From assembly GCA_004431415.1 (NCBI GenBank), contig QPMI01000046.1, positions 89,815 to 153,814 on the forward strand: 64,000 nucleotides of DNA, written 5' to 3'. The DNA is from Cyanophora paradoxa (taxonomy: Eukaryota > Glaucocystophyceae > Cyanophorales > Cyanophoraceae). Positions within the stretch are counted from its first letter, which is position 1. Each line of letters opens with the position of its first letter. The notes under the pieces were generated by a model. It was not told where the DNA came from. It saw only the letters and a list, made by a program, of their open reading frames with translations, and did not search any database. The translations under genes were made by a program, and so were the position numbers. Shown piece by piece: positions 39,786-54,700 of this stretch.

Positions 39786-42700
39786 ATGGCGGGCGCGCCC
39801 GGCTCCTGCCGGCGCGTGGTCGCCGGCCGGCCGCGGCCCAGCAGCTGCAGCCTGGCCTCGACCATCCTGGCGATATTCGTCGCGTCTGCGTTTGTCCTCT
39901 CCGCCGTGCACGCGGTGATCATGAACCCCCGCGAAGCTGGAGACATGGGTCCCGTGTGCGTCCTAGGCCTCTTCTGGATCATGATCATGCGCTTGCGAAG
40001 ATAGCTATAGGCGCGCGCAATATCTTATCTCGTAGCTAAGACTTCGCCGCTCTCTCCAGCGGCGTCCAGGGCCGCCCCGGAAAACGCTTTTCCGACGGTG
40101 CGGTCGGCGACAAGCCCATCCTCTCGACGTACGTCAAGGGCGACGGCACAAGGGGCAGCGGCGGCTTGCCGCTACCCAGGGCTTGGGACGGCAGCCAGAT
40201 CAGAAATGATTCAGTCACGAAGACCCCTTACATCCGTGCGCCACGCTCTTGATGCATGCACATGCATGCATAGCATTCACGGCTAATGTGGGCGATGCTC
40301 AACAGACATCCAGAGAATCGGCAACTGGTGGGACCCGCCGGGAGTAGAGTCCGGCAAATCATCGCAAGGGTTCTCGTCGGTCAACTGCTGGCCTGTGGGC
40401 GACACGACGACCGATCACCCGGCCCCCAACAGCAATACTGGCGGCGGAAGGTTCGGCGGTCGTGGACCGATGAGTACGTGTTCAATGCAATGCAATGCGC
40501 AATGCAATTAATTCTGCAATTGCAATTGTTTCTGAACTTTCGATTTCGTTGTGGCTCTGTTATCAGGGGAATGGTACTGGTGGTGCGTATTGTTTAAATT
40601 TTGCGGTGGAATAAATGAAGATATATGTATGTGCATATATAATCAATTCATTGACTCACTGCGATCAGCCACAAGTACATGAACACACCGATGAAAGCCA
40701 CATCCGTTTACTTCACGTTGAGCATCTTTTAACGCTTACTTAGGATACCTTTTATCCTGAAATTTAGCCTGCAGCACGTTCCACCCTGACACCTACCAAA
40801 ATTTCCCTGATATCGGAACGAATACCGGCTACGTTAATACCGCTTTCACTCACACTTACAGTGTATGTCTGGCTTTACACGTTTTGCGACACCGCCTGAC
40901 AGTCAACAGGTGGAATTCGTGCGGTCGAATAAGGGCGACTCGACAACCTATCCTGTTGGCTCGGTGTCTCGAATTAAGGATGTTCTGAACAACCCGTCTC
41001 CGGACAGGAACACGTTTGCATGGAAATGGCCTGAAGATGACGTGCGTTCTGCGTATTCTAGATCTGCGTATTGTTGTGATGAATTAATTTCTTGAAAATC
41101 GCAGACCCGCGTTGGGACATTCGATCTCATCGCCACGTGTGGAAATGTGACCATCACCAATACTGATATAGGTTCACGAGCTCTGTGTATGGATGTATTT
41201 GTGGTCGATGTGCCCTGCTCATAGTTGCATATGCGGCGATTCGTTCAGATCCTGTAACGAAAACGATTGACGCATACGTCCAGTGTGCGAAGCCCATCGT
41301 TCTCAACTACGCGGTGCGTTTTGCAAGATTTTCGAAGGATCATGTTTCTGATAATCTAATATCTGAGCAGTGGTGTCTCAAGTGCGCTCTGATCGTTTGA
41401 TGATGTTGGACGATCGTATCTTTTGTAATGCAATTGATAACATTGGGTCCTCATGATTGCACCGCAGAATCAAGCGGGTTGACAAACCCGGAGGTGAGCC
41501 CCACTGCGCATGCGCTGTATATGCCTGGTAGGATGCAATCAGATGCTGATGCAATCGCCCGGACGTTCGCGTGCCACGACGTTAGCGCGCTTCTCGGTAA
41601 TCTTTTATGTTCACTTTCAAAACATCAACTACAAACAAACTCCTCACTTTTTTCGATCAGATGACGTCTTTGTTCGACCCAACGTGGTATCGTCTCTTCT
41701 CTCCTAGCCGTTTGGATATGATGGGGTCCCTCTCTCGCACTCGTCAACACTACCTTGGGTGTGTGTTGGAATTTGATTTTCTGCAGTTTAATCTTGACTG
41801 TCAATTTAGATTCCGCGAGCCGTATGAAGTGAAGAGGTCCACAGCCCTTGCCACGTGGACCGCAACGATCGGGGCGGAGCTCACAAGAGCGGGCGGAAAA
41901 TCGGGAAAAGAAGCAGGAGGTGGCTCGGTAAGTCCTAGGCCTTGCGCGAAACCGATCTGATCGACTTCTCACTTCGCCGCGCCAGTTTCCTCGTTGGCTT
42001 GGTGCTCAGTTTTGATGCTCCATGCTAGATTCTTATGCGCATATGCACCCGCACATACGACGCTTGCAAAATTGACTCGATTCCCGATTCGCTTCGCTGT
42101 TGTCCAGGCCATTCGCTTGGGTGCGGCTGTGCTGAGACTCGTATTCTTTGATCCTCGAGCTCTGACGCGCTCTCCACAGCGAGCTGCAGTACTCGTACAA
42201 CTTCAAGGACTACCAGGCGATCCAAGACCTCGACGAGAACTACAACTGGGATAAAATGCTCCTTCCCCTCAGTACTTCTCAGACCTGGAATACCGAAGAA
42301 AGGTACATAGTCAGTTCATGTTTATGCTGAGACAGTAGGTGCTGTGCGCGTTCCTGGGCTGAATCGTTCGAGGAAAGATTGTGCGTCAACGACCAGAACT
42401 CCGAGTATCGGTGAGTGCCTGGCGGTGACCCTTTTTAGCAATATAGCATGTACCCGAGTACCTGAATGAGCTCGAACAGACCCCTCTTCGAGATCCGCGG
42501 CCACATGGGTCTGAGGATCTGGTTCTGCTCTTGAAGCGAACAATTTCTGTTTCTCATATCCGATTACGCAGCTGTCAACGAAGAAAACCGCCCGCGTGGC
42601 GCCTACCCTCTCCCATGGGACTTCTATCTCCCAGACTTCGCGAGGGGGCTCTACAACCACACCGACTACTTGGTCATCGGGAAACACATCATGACAGCCA

Positions 42701-45700
42701 TCAACGCCCGCACGGGCTCGCTCGGCAGCAGCGGGCCGATCCCCGACGACATCCCTGTTGGCTGGACTCGCCAGCGCCGCGCGGCGCACGGCCTCTTCGT
42801 AGACATCGACAAGGATGGGGTGAGTGGGCTCTTTTTTATTTTGAATGTCCTCCTGATATTGATGACTCGCGCGACACGCGATCGTCCACTGTGCAGTGGA
42901 ATACGTGGCCAGGTGGGCGGCGCGCCGTCAACTCTGATAAGCCCTGTCTGATGCGTCTGCGCGCAGTGTGGGACGACTACATCGAGGCGGTGGACCCCCA
43001 AGCGGACGGCACGTGCTCGAAGAATGGGACCGGGTGCAGGACGGGAAGGTGCGCACTTAGTGAGAGAGCCACTTTAATTGAATTTCCTCTCCTCACTCTC
43101 TGTCAGGCAAATGGCCTACTGCGGCGTACGAACTCTGTTTTTTAAAAAGTGCACTCGATGTTCTTTGCCAGCTTCTGATCCTATCATTACATGCAATTTT
43201 TCGTTGCCCGTACCAGGATTTTATCGTGCGCGAGTATATCCGCGGTCGCGACCGCATTTGATTTCTACAACTACTGACTGTCCATACCAATCGCAGACGC
43301 AAGGGATTCCGATCGAAGGTTGGGGGACAACTTACAGGGGGGGGTCAGCGAAGGTTAATCTACTCGGCCCGTATTTGGTTCGTTCAAGGCGTCGAATTCG
43401 AATGCAAAGCCCCTAAGGTTTCTCAGGATACCACTGCTGGCGGCAACAATGTGGTCGCCTACAAGAGTCCGAAGTCCGGAATCAGGAATGTGACGGTGGA
43501 AAACGACGGGATAACGGTCGTGCACGTCATCCCCGGTACCCCCGACGGCATCAACCCCGATGGAGGCGTCGGCTACTTGACGCACATACACACGTGCCTA
43601 CTTTTTAATACGTATACCCTGCAGCTGCGATGCACGCTCTTAAACCCCGCAGCTATTTCTTCCGCGAAGACGGCGACAACTTCGAGATTTACATCGATTA
43701 CACCATCGTGTAAGTAATGCGTCTTCCTGCACACGCACGCAATGCGAATGAAAGGTCTTTCTAACAACTGAATGAATGTGCTCAGAAATGATAACCCGAA
43801 GAACTGGGGCGTCGAAAAAGGTAATACATTCGAGTTTTGGTTGTGCAAAGAAAATGGAACCAACCGCGGCCCCTGTAGTGAACTACTACATTCGTCAGAT
43901 CGACCCGGACATCGACCAGCAAAAAGGTACTATTGTTTATACTCTTTTAACGACGCGACTTCCGTGAGGCTGCACCAGGAACTCTGGCTGGTATTAACAA
44001 CACGGCGCAAATCCCTGCCGGGCTCGATCGCGGCGACTCCAGATACATCCACTGGGGCCCGTCGCGGTTTGTTTGTTCAACTTCAGATTATTCTCTTCAT
44101 GCTTTATTGCGCTATCGTTTCCGCTGTATTCAAATCACTACAGGCAAGCGTACGATGCCAACATGGCGGATGTGTCGTCCGGAGTTTTCGAGGGCGTAGA
44201 CTTCTCGAAACCAGAGGACAAAGGCAATTGGTTCATCAACCCGAACTCGAAGACCACTCCATCTAAGCGCGGTAAGGAGATTTATTGCAACTTTCGCAAA
44301 ACGGTGACACGCAAAACGCATTTCGTCCTCTGCTTTTGTAGAAATGCACGGTATGTATGCTTTCTTTGATCCACGGTGCTCTTGATCATGATCTAGCAAG
44401 CTCACTCGTTGCATCATCCAGTCACCAAGAACAAGGTTTACAGACAGCCGAGCAACGAAAACAACCCCAACGGCCAGGGCACGATTGCAGCGATTGGTGC
44501 CAAGGGCCTCCTCTTCGGTGCGCCTGCCAATGTTCCGGAATGAGAAAGCGGACGAGAAGCGAACCCACCTGACCACTCCCCGTCCACGCGCAGAGCGCTG
44601 TTTCGTTGGGTGCGCTTGCTGTTGGTTGTGATCAGCAAATTCATAGTTCTGAACTCGAGCAGGCTCGCCCACGACGAAGGCCAGCAGGGGTCGCACAACG
44701 CTAAGGCGCAGGTTGGACTGGGCTTCAGTCCAGACACGGGCGTTTCAGGTGAAATTCTTCCTGACCCCACCCTGACGAAGCTCGAGGAAGCGAAAACGGC
44801 GATCGGATACGAGAACATCGCAAACGATCTCCTCACTCTTTGGCTCGACTGGAGGAAGCGGCACGCTGCGTACCTCGTCCCCAAGGACGGGCTGTCAATC
44901 CAGTTCGCCTATGTCTTCACTGAGGGGCGATTGCAAAACTGGACCGACTTCCAGCGCTGGCACGCGCCGAAGCCGGAGCCCATCGGCCTCGACTACATGG
45001 TCAGGTGGAAGAATCCGAACGGCTCCAACCCTGAGGAGCGTCTCACGCCGTACGGCTACAACATTCTCGTCATTCTGGTGAGTTGTTTTCCTTCTTCCGA
45101 TGAACATGAGTTCCGTGCCAGCAAGTTGACAAACATATTTCAATTACAGCTGAAAACGTCTCCTGCTCCTGTGCAAATACCTGGATCGGATCCTCCGCAG
45201 TACGCCGACCTGACAGCAGTCCAAGACCACGAACGCGTAACACACGTGGTGAAGAACATCGCGAACACGACCGAGTCGTTGGACCTGATGACTTTGGAGC
45301 CGCTGCCCTTCTACTGGATGTGCATTAAAGACCGCGTCTACCGGATCCTCCTCCGCGCCATGAACAGATTTGGTGAGGACCTTCACGTAGTTGAATGCGC
45401 ACTCGTGATCACAGCGATCACACGCGTACGCGCTTTGCGCAGGGGGCTATCGCGAAAGCAGCAGGGATTTCAAAGCGCAGAACTGCACCGGTTCTCCGCC
45501 AGTGCCGCCTCCGGATCCAACGCCTCCCCCCGCCCCAACCATTCAAGCCCAGATCAAGGTTGGTCGAAGCGTTTACGCATTCCCTTTCTGAAGAAGACGC
45601 ACGTCGTAGGAGTCTCACGCGCGCACGCTTGCAGGCGGAGGTCTCGCCTCCGCCGGGGGACAGCCTGAACATTTGCGAGAAGCAGACGGTCGTCATCCGC

Positions 45701-48700
45701 TGCAACTCCTCGTCCGCAACCTACCCGGGGTACGTGGAGAAGGCCAGCCAGAAGTGGTATGACCGCCGGAGCGGCTTGATCAACGACCTTACCCTGTGCG
45801 CACCCGTGAATGATTCCGGTCCAGATGCTGATGAGTATCCCTAACGGTGCAAATGAACGATTGCGCAGGTATCAAAACAAAGAAATTTCCTCGCCTCCTT
45901 CGTTCTACCAGGCGACCGCCAGCAATGATAATACTCTGACCTTGACCCCCGAGTACCTCAAGACCATCAAGTACTCGCTGAGTAAGTGGTTGTGTTGCTT
46001 TAAACCTTTTCATCTTTCCGGCGCTCACCGGTGACCCCGATAATCTTCTGCAGACACGAATTACTACATTGTGCGCGATTTACTTCGATATTATTCAATT
46101 TTGTTAAAACATTTTTCGATATTAAATTATGGCCACTCTGCAGGGCTGCGAAGCCCAAGCGGTCGATCCTGAGAGCGCTGGAGACACGATTTACTCCAAC
46201 TTTCCTGAAGCGACTGTTCGCTTCATCGGCCCGCCGGCTTCGAGGAACCCAGGAACTTGCACCGTTTCGCCGACTTCGGCCATCTTCCAGGAGGCGACCT
46301 TCACAGTGACGTGTTCAAACTGGCAGCCACCATTCAACGCGGCAAACGCGCTTCCGCTCACCTACGCGCTCAAGGTGCAAGCGAGTTTTTGCGCAAGGTA
46401 GTTTTCGAAAACTGCAACATCTGACGAATCGCACTTTGCAGCTGAATGCGACGGGCGAGGTTCTTGTGCCGGCTGGCTCTAGCAGCACTATGACCCCTTC
46501 ATACGTCTTCCCGGCCGGCAATCACGGCCTCGTCGTGACAATCTGCTCCAACAACGACTGCGGATGCTCCGGTACGATCTCGCATTGAATTCGCCGCTTT
46601 CCTTGTCGCTGAGCCGTGCTCAACTCGTGCGCAGACGTTCCGCTTAAGATCTCCGTCAAGCCGAAGCTCTCAGTGAAAGTCGAGGTGCCGCAGCGATGTC
46701 GATGGCTGGGCGCTGCTCGGGGCACTGGAGGTTGACGTTCCACAGGTGGAGGTATCGCCCCCGCCGGGAACCCCGGACACTGCATGCCTCAAGCAAACCA
46801 TCGTCGCCCGCTGCACCTCCTCGGCCACCGGCTACGAGACCTACCCCACCCTGGCCATACAGACGTGGTCTGCTCCGAATGGCGAGTCGATCCTGGCGAA
46901 CCTGAACAGCTCCCCGTGCGAAATCGCCGTGCTCTAGATAATAAGCTCGAATTCATTTGCGTCTGGCGCAGTTACTTCAAGGCAGTCTCGAAGGTCGATG
47001 ATTCCCTGACCTTCACGCCGGATCTTCGCCCTGCCTTTGCTATCAGTGAGCCCAACGATTCTCTTCTCGTTTGTCGAAGACCCTAAGCGTGCATTGTCTT
47101 TTGGCGCAATGTTTCTGCAGACACGAACTACGTTATTGTCAGTTCTTCCTCCGCCGTTTTTCTTCTGCGCACAGTTTAATATGCATTTTTCGTATAATTT
47201 GCAGCGCTGCTCTGCAACCGCGGACGACCCTACGAACCCGGGCACTCTCCTCGCGGCGGTAACCGACCAGGCCACTATCCGGCTGATCGGCGCGCCTGAG
47301 ACCTCGCCTGCTGGCCGGGGAACCTGCACGCTTGAGACGATCGTGGGCTTGTATCCTGAAACGCGCTACAAAGTCACGTGCTCGGGCTGGAGCGCCCCGT
47401 TCAACGTCGAGAAGGCGCTCCCGCTCACGTACTCCCTAAAGGTTAGCAGCTCTTGAGTCGGACGCCTTGCTCCGCGAAGCTGCGTCTGACCGCAGGCTTT
47501 GCAGCTGAAAGACAAGGTCCTGGTGGCGCCCTCGACGACGGCGGAAATGATCACCGCCGACGTCCCGTTGGGAACGCACACGCTCGTCGCGACCATCTGC
47601 TCGCCCAACGAGTGCGGCTGCTCCGGTGCGTGGGATGCTGTAAAAGCCGTGACGAGTCAGATTTTGAAGCCGAGATCCCCCGTTCTTTCGCAGAATTTGC
47701 GCTCCCGCCCGTGGTTGTCAAGGCCATTTTCAACGTTAAGGTCCAGGTACTCAACTTTTTGTTTCGGCATATAGAGCTGCATGGGCGGATCGCCGACTGG
47801 GCGTGCACAGGTCGAGGTCTTCCCGCCGCCAGGAACGTCCGAGAGCGTCTGCTACAAGCAGACCTACGTCGCCCGCTGCCTCTCATCCGCCATCGGCTAC
47901 CCCAACTACCAGAACCTCGCGATCCAGCGCTGGTCCGCGCCGAACGGCGAGCCGATACTGGCGAATCTCAACACTTCCCCGTGCGTGTTCGATTCGAAAC
48001 TGAATGAATTTGACCTGACCCGTTTCGAATACTTGACAGGTACTTCAATGCGTCTTCAAAGGTCAATGATTCCCTGACCTTCACGCCGGAACTCCGCCCT
48101 GCCTTCGAGTACAGTGAGTGCTGAGCTTTTCTCGGAATCTCCACGTGCTTCCTTGCTTGACTTTTCTTCTGCAGACAAAATATACAAGCTTGTCAGCCAT
48201 TTGTATGTGATCTGTTCGACTGTATCTAAACTCGAGCCGCCCTTCGCAGAAATGCTACGCGACGGCGCCCGACCCTGAAGATCCCAGCGTCGAGCTCCCC
48301 TCGGTGGCCGACGAGGCCACGGTTCAGCTCATCGGCCCGCCGGCGTCTCAGAACCCCGGCACCTGCGCGATCTCGCCGACGGAGGGCACGTTCATCGCGA
48401 CGACCTTCACCGTGTCGTGCCCCGGCTGGACCCCACCCTTCAACCTGGGGAAGGCCCTTCCGCTCACCTACTCGCTCGTGTGGTCCAAGGCGCGCTCCAC
48501 CCCTTCAGCTTCGAGGCGAATTCGAATGCGCCATCCACATCTTATCGATTGCCGCGCAGTCGCCATCGGAGATTCTGGTCCGGCCCCAACTCAACAGCGT
48601 CATGACCGTCCCCCCGATTCAAGTCGGCGAGCACACCGTCACCGCTGTCATCTGCTCGAACAACACTTGCGGGTGCTCTGGTGCGGATTACATGCCCGCT

Positions 48701-51700
48701 TCGAAATCATCCCCGCTTCAACCTCTGAGCCGCTCTGTGCGCAGAGGTGCCGATGAAGGTCACGATCAAGCAGCCGGACGACCCCTGCACGACGTACAGC
48801 AGCACGATGGCCGTGATCAGCGCGCAGTTCGCCGCCGGCACCATCACCGAGCAGCGGAAGACCATCATGGAGGCCGAGGCGATCGAGGCGCTGAGCAGGC
48901 ACTACGTGGGCCTGGGTGCGTCCAAGTCTGAGCTTGATCATGAATTCGAAGTAGAACGAATCGTGCTTGACGCCCAGCTTTCGTGCAGGGCAACCGCCTT
49001 GCTTGAACACCCTTATCGACAACGCGTGCTCAGCCGGTAGCGCTGCGCAGCGGCTGCAGAACCTTGCCAAGAACACGGGCGATATTGGAAAAGCGTTCCC
49101 AGAGCTGGAGGCGATGCTGAAGGCCATCAACACGCTGGCCAATGTCTCCAGCTCGTTCGTCTTTGCTCGTATCATTCGTTCATATGTCTGAGCATTTACC
49201 ATTCGCTTGCAACAGGTTCGTCAACTCGACGCTCTTCGAGAAGCTGACGAGATGCAAGCCCGAATTTGACCCGTGCGACTTTTTGAACCTCGATCTCAGC
49301 GTCTATTTGGAGCAGGTGCTCATATGTTACCTATAAGTAGCCATTCAAACGAAATGTGTATTGATGTCCCTTGCGCAGACCACTCAAGAGCTCTCCGCCG
49401 CCATCGCGAGCCCGGACTGGGTCGGCACCGCTGGCACGGGCCTCACCGGGCAGGCCGAGGCGTCGAGCAGCCCGCTCGCCAACCTGCTCAACACGCTCAT
49501 CAAGGGGCCCCAGGGCCGTCTCGCCAAGTGCGCTTATTCTTCACGCCACGACCTTGCAATTGCCTGTTCCAACACTGGGCTTCGGCACTGACGTCGACAC
49601 TTCTTCCTCTCCCAGCTGTCGGAGCTGCGAGGATGGCCTCCGTGGGGCAGCTGCCGATGCAGCAGCTGTGGTGCGCATTCTGTTTTCTTGACCATGTTCA
49701 TAACGAATCTCCAGAATACCGCCACTGAGTAAGCCCCGCTCGCTTGCACTTTGAACGCAACAGACGGCTGGCAAGAGTGCGTTTCACTTTTCCGATTTCA
49801 ATTTACAATAAGAATCGCTCTTGAACCATGTTTTGTCTTCTTACAGTTTGCTTCACGAACATCAAGTGCGAATTCGGAGCCTTGGATTTAAATTAATGCT
49901 TCTCGCCCGGGACTCGTTTGATGTCCAACGTTAACCCTCGCCTGCAGGGTCTACTACCCTATCCCAACTACTGCTGGCGGCTTTGGCGTCAACCCGGCAC
50001 TCGTCTTGCTTCCCTTCGAGGTCCGCGACTTCGTGCCCAAGGACGGCGGCCAAGACGGGTTCGAAACCTTCTCCTGTCCTTTTCTCGACGTGTTCTCGGG
50101 GATTCTCAGCCCTCTGCGCATCTCAAAACCGTAGATTCGGCGTGTCCATTCTCAACATGGAGCGGTCGCCGTGGCCGCCCGTCTGGAGGGGCCCCGAGGG
50201 CGGCCTGATCGTCGGCGCCGTCAAGATCACGGGCGGCTTCGTCGACATCTCGGTGCGCTCCGCTTCTTCGGAAGTGACGACCAGGCGGAATGCTTACAGC
50301 GATCGGCGCTCAGGTTCTCGGCTTCCGGATTGAGGGTCTCTCGCACGCGAAGCCGATTATCATCGAAATCCCGTACCCGGTCAATCAGACAACGATGCCG
50401 ACGGAGCAGCAGTACCTCATCTTCTGGAACGAGACCTCCAATAGCTGGGAGCCGTGCCAGACGCGTTATAAGCCGAAAATCAACATGTGGGTGCGTGATC
50501 GTTTGCACCTCTGTCAAGTAATTGAAGAAGAGCCGATGCCTAATCGCGATCGCTTCAGCTCGGCGTTGCGGATAACCCCGACCCGATGGCGACAAACGCT
50601 GGCGATCTCTTCCAGCGTAATGTGCGACATTCTTGATTTAATGCAAAAAAAGAAGCCTCCTCATGATCTCGTGCCAATTATGAACGTAGGGTATCTGGTA
50701 TGCTCGTGGATTCTGCACGCATTTGGTGCGTCGTCTGCCATTCGCACATGCGGACGCGTTGTTTTTTATTAATGCATTTTGTGCGCAGACCACGGCAAGT
50801 CTGAAAAACCATCCTGCGTTATCTGCGAAATGCAAACTTTTTTCTAATATCGTCGCGCAGTTCACACTTGGCCAAATCATTCCAAACTACTTCTCGGCAG
50901 GCCAGCCGGCATTCGCCGCTGGCATTAGCGAGCTCCCGCCGCAAGATGGTGATCGTGGCCAGGGCAACAGCAACCAGGTGACCCCAGTCGCTCTTATTCC
51001 CAAAAAAGTAGTGATTTTTAATAACACGTTCGAATTCCTGTCATCTGTTACAGATGTCGCACATCCTGCCGCTCGCGTTCGGCATCGGCGCTGCCGGTCT
51101 CCTCGTCGCTGGCCTCACCGCGGCGATCGTGAAGGGCACCCTCCGCGTGCCCAGCATCTTCCCGAAGGGCAAGGCGACGACCCCGTACGAGCCCTACACG
51201 GGCTCGGGCACCGGCACCGGCACCGGCGAGGGCGCGGGCGTTGGCTCACGGGACCTCGGCGGCCTGGGGAAGACGCCCTACAATCCGACAGGGCCGGGAG
51301 CTGGGTTGCCGGGCTCCGGGCTGGAGGCGCCGGCCCCGAGCCCGCTCGCCCCGTCGAACCTCTCCCTCACGAGCGCCGGCGAGAAGGGCCCCGGCTCGGG
51401 CAAGCTCACCTGGACGCCGCCGCTGGCGGGCCAGCCCGCCGGCTACAACGTCCTCCGCGACGGCGAGCCCATCGGCACCGCCCCCGGCAACCGCACGGAG
51501 TACCCGCTCTCCGGCCTTCCGACCAACGGCAAGCCCACGAAGCTGCAGCTCGTTCCATTCGACGAGAACGGCGTCGCCGGCCCGCCGTCGCACCCCCTCA
51601 CGACGGCCCTTCCCAGGGATCCGAACAGTGGCATCGCGCTCACGGCCCAGCCGATGGGCCCCGGCCCGAACCCCAGCGGCCATCTCGCCTGGAACACGCC

Positions 51701-54700
51701 TGCTACCGGCGCTGCGGGCGGCATCGGCGGCTACGCAATTCTCCGTGACGGCCAGCAAGTCGGCGTGGTCAAGCCCCCGAGCCCGACGCCGAGCGGCCTG
51801 AACACCTACACGGTCCGGAACCCCGGCTACAACCCCGGCGAGGAGGCGTTGTTCTCCGTGGCGCCCATCTCGCCCAGCGGCGAGATCATCGGCGCCCCGA
51901 GCGGCAAGGCTCCGTTGACTTCGTACCCGATCGGCTCCGGCGCGGGCCCGAACGCCAGCCAGCCGTCGATGGCGCCGACGGGCCTGCAGCTGACCAGCGC
52001 CGCCGGCATGTTCAGCTCCGGGAAGCTCTCCTGGAACCGCCCTGCCAGCGGGAGCCCGGCCAGCTACGGCATCGTCAGCGATGGCGAGATCGTGGGCACC
52101 GTTTCGGGTAGCGCGACCTCCGCCGACGCGCCGCGCGGCGGCAAGGTGTTCCAGGTCCTCCCCATCGACCGCTTCGGCAACGTCGGCCCTCCGTCGCTGC
52201 CCGCGTCGGGCGATCCCGGGATGGGCGCCCCTGGCCCTTACAACCCACTCATCGGCCCGGGCGCCGGCATCGCCGGCTCTGCCGTCGAGGGAATTCCAGC
52301 GAGCCCGCTCGCCCCCTCGGACCTCGCCCTCAGCAGCTTCAACGGCAGCGGCCCCGGCTCCGCCACCCTCTCGTGGCGCCCGCCTCAGAACGGCACTCCC
52401 AACAGCTACACCGTTCTCAAGAACGGGAAGCCCATCGGCAGCGTGCCCGGCAGCCAGACCTCGATCCCGGTCTCCGACCTGCCGACCAACGGCAGCCCAT
52501 CGACCCTGCAGGTCATTCCGTTCGACGAGAAGGGCTACGCGGGCCCGGCCTCGTCGCCGCTTGCCAGCGTCCTGCCGCGCGACCCGAGCTCCGGCATCGC
52601 CCTCACCTCGACGCCCATCGGCAACCCGAGCAACCCGAGCGCGCTTCTTTCCTGGACCACTCCCGCGAGCGACCTCCAGCCCGGCGCCGGCGGCCCTCCA
52701 GGGTGCGAATTCTCCCGCGAAACAGTGCTAGCGCAAGATTTCAAGCGAGCATTTGAGAGCAACGTTTTGATGGCTGACTTTCGGCCTCTCGCCAGGTACG
52801 CCGTGCTGCAGGACGGCCGCCAGATCGGCACCGTCAAGCCGTCGCCCTCCGGCATCAACTCGTTCACCGCGAAGAACCTGCCGAGCAGCACCGTCGCCGA
52901 GTCCCTCTTCTCCGTTGCACCCATCTCGCCCGCCGGCGACATCATCGGCCCCGCCAGCAGCAGCGTGCCCCTGCTCTCGTACCCCGTCGGCTCGGGCGCG
53001 GGCCCGGCGCCTCAGACGGCTATGATGCCCTCCAACGTGCAGCTCACGAGCACGCCGGGCCTCTTCGGCTCGTCGGGCCGTCTCTCGTGGAACCCGCCGG
53101 CGGCCGGCTACCCGGCTAGCTATGCCGTGGCGGAGGACGGCAAGGTTACCAGCACAGTTCCCGCCAACCAGACGACCTACGAGGTCTCTCCGAAGCCCGG
53201 CAGCGTCTACCAGGTCCTGCCAATCGACCGCCTTGGCTCTACCGGCCCTGCGTCACAGCCGGCCGTCAGCGGCAGCGATCCTTCCGGTGCCTCCGCTACA
53301 CCTTACGGCCCTTCGAACACTTTGATGGCGCCTGGCGCGGGCATTGCCGGATCTGGGCTTCGCGCGCAGCCCCCGAACCCGCTTGCCCCGTCGAACCTCG
53401 CCCTCAGTAGCTTCAACGGCAGCGGCCCCGGCTCCGCCACCCTCTCGTGGAGCCGCCCAGACAAGGGAGTTCCGGCGAGCTACACCGTCCTCAAGGGCGG
53501 CGTGCCCATTGGCAGTGTCCCTGGCAACCAGACCTCGATCCCGGTTTCCGGCCTGCCGAACACCGGTGGCGCTACAACCCTGCAGGTGGTGCCGTTCGAC
53601 AGCAACGGCGTTGCGGGCCCCGCCTCTGCTCCGCTTTCCGCCACGCTGCCTAGCGACCCGCGGACGGGCATCGCCCTCACCTCGACCTTGTCGGGTCCTG
53701 CGACGAACCCCGGCGCCGTTCTGTCGTGGACGACTCCGTCGGCAGCTCTCGAGCCTGGAGCGGGTGGTCTTGCGGGGTGAGCGTCGCATCTGAATCTCTT
53801 TAGTAAACTAATAAGTTTGCCGAAACTTTGTCGCTGAGGCACCTCTCTTGTTGCAGCTTCGCAGTCCTGAAGGACGGCGTGAAGGTGGCCAATGCAACGC
53901 CGTCCCCGACGGGTGTCAATGCTTTCACGATCAAGAGCCTCCCGCCCTCGGCCGGCGACTCTCTCTTCTCCATCATGCCTCTGTCGGCCAATGGCACGCC
54001 TATCGGGCAGGCAAGCAACAGTGTGCCGATCTCATCGTACCCGGCCGGCTCGGGCGCGGGCCCTGCGAGCCCAGCGGACATGGCGCCGTCGAACATGCAG
54101 CTGACAAGCTCGCCGGGTCTCTTCGGCTCATCGGGCCGCCTCTCGTGGAGCCCGCCGCGCGCGGGCAGCCCCGCGAGCTACGCTGTCGTCGGCAACGGCA
54201 AGGTCCTCGGCACCGTTCCGGCCAACCAGACCGCTTTCGACGTGACGCCCAAGAGTGGCGAGGCTGGCAGCGTCTACCAGGTGCTCCCAATCGATCGCTA
54301 CGGCAATGTTGGCCCTCCCAGCAGCCCGATTTCAAGCTCCGGCCCGGCTCCTGGCCCGTACAACGGCACTGGCGCCGGCGCGCCCGTTAGCGCTGATCCC
54401 TCTTCTCCGTACGGGCCCTCTTCTGGCCCCGGTGCGGGCATCGCTGGCTCTGGCGTCGACGTGCCCCCGTCGAATCCTCTCGCCCCGTCGAACCTCGCCC
54501 TCAGCAGCTTCAACGGCAGCGGCCCCGGCTCCGCCACCCTCTCGTGGAAGCGCCCGGCCTCGGGCTCGCCGGCCTCGTTCACCGTCCTCAAGGACGGCAA
54601 GCCCGTCGCGTCGGTCCCCGGCGGCCAGACCTCGGCCCCGGTCTCCGGCCTGCCGACCAACGGCGGCGCCTCGACCCTGCAGGTGGTGCCGTTCGACGAC

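Noticed and set aside
39786-40235. Lytic polysaccharide monooxygenase (mature N-terminal His after the signal peptide)
   Set aside because: The predicted cleavage could expose His, but the following sequence lacks the second copper-site His pattern and fold landmarks.
39786-45560. HAP2/GCS1 gamete fusogen
   Set aside because: A Cys-rich ectodomain and gamete-type REJ modules suggested it, but the conserved fusion-domain cysteine motifs are not present.
49715-49728. A 14-base micro-exon in the giant gene
   Set aside because: It has AG and GT borders, but including it breaks the phase of the downstream exons; skipping it restores the frame.
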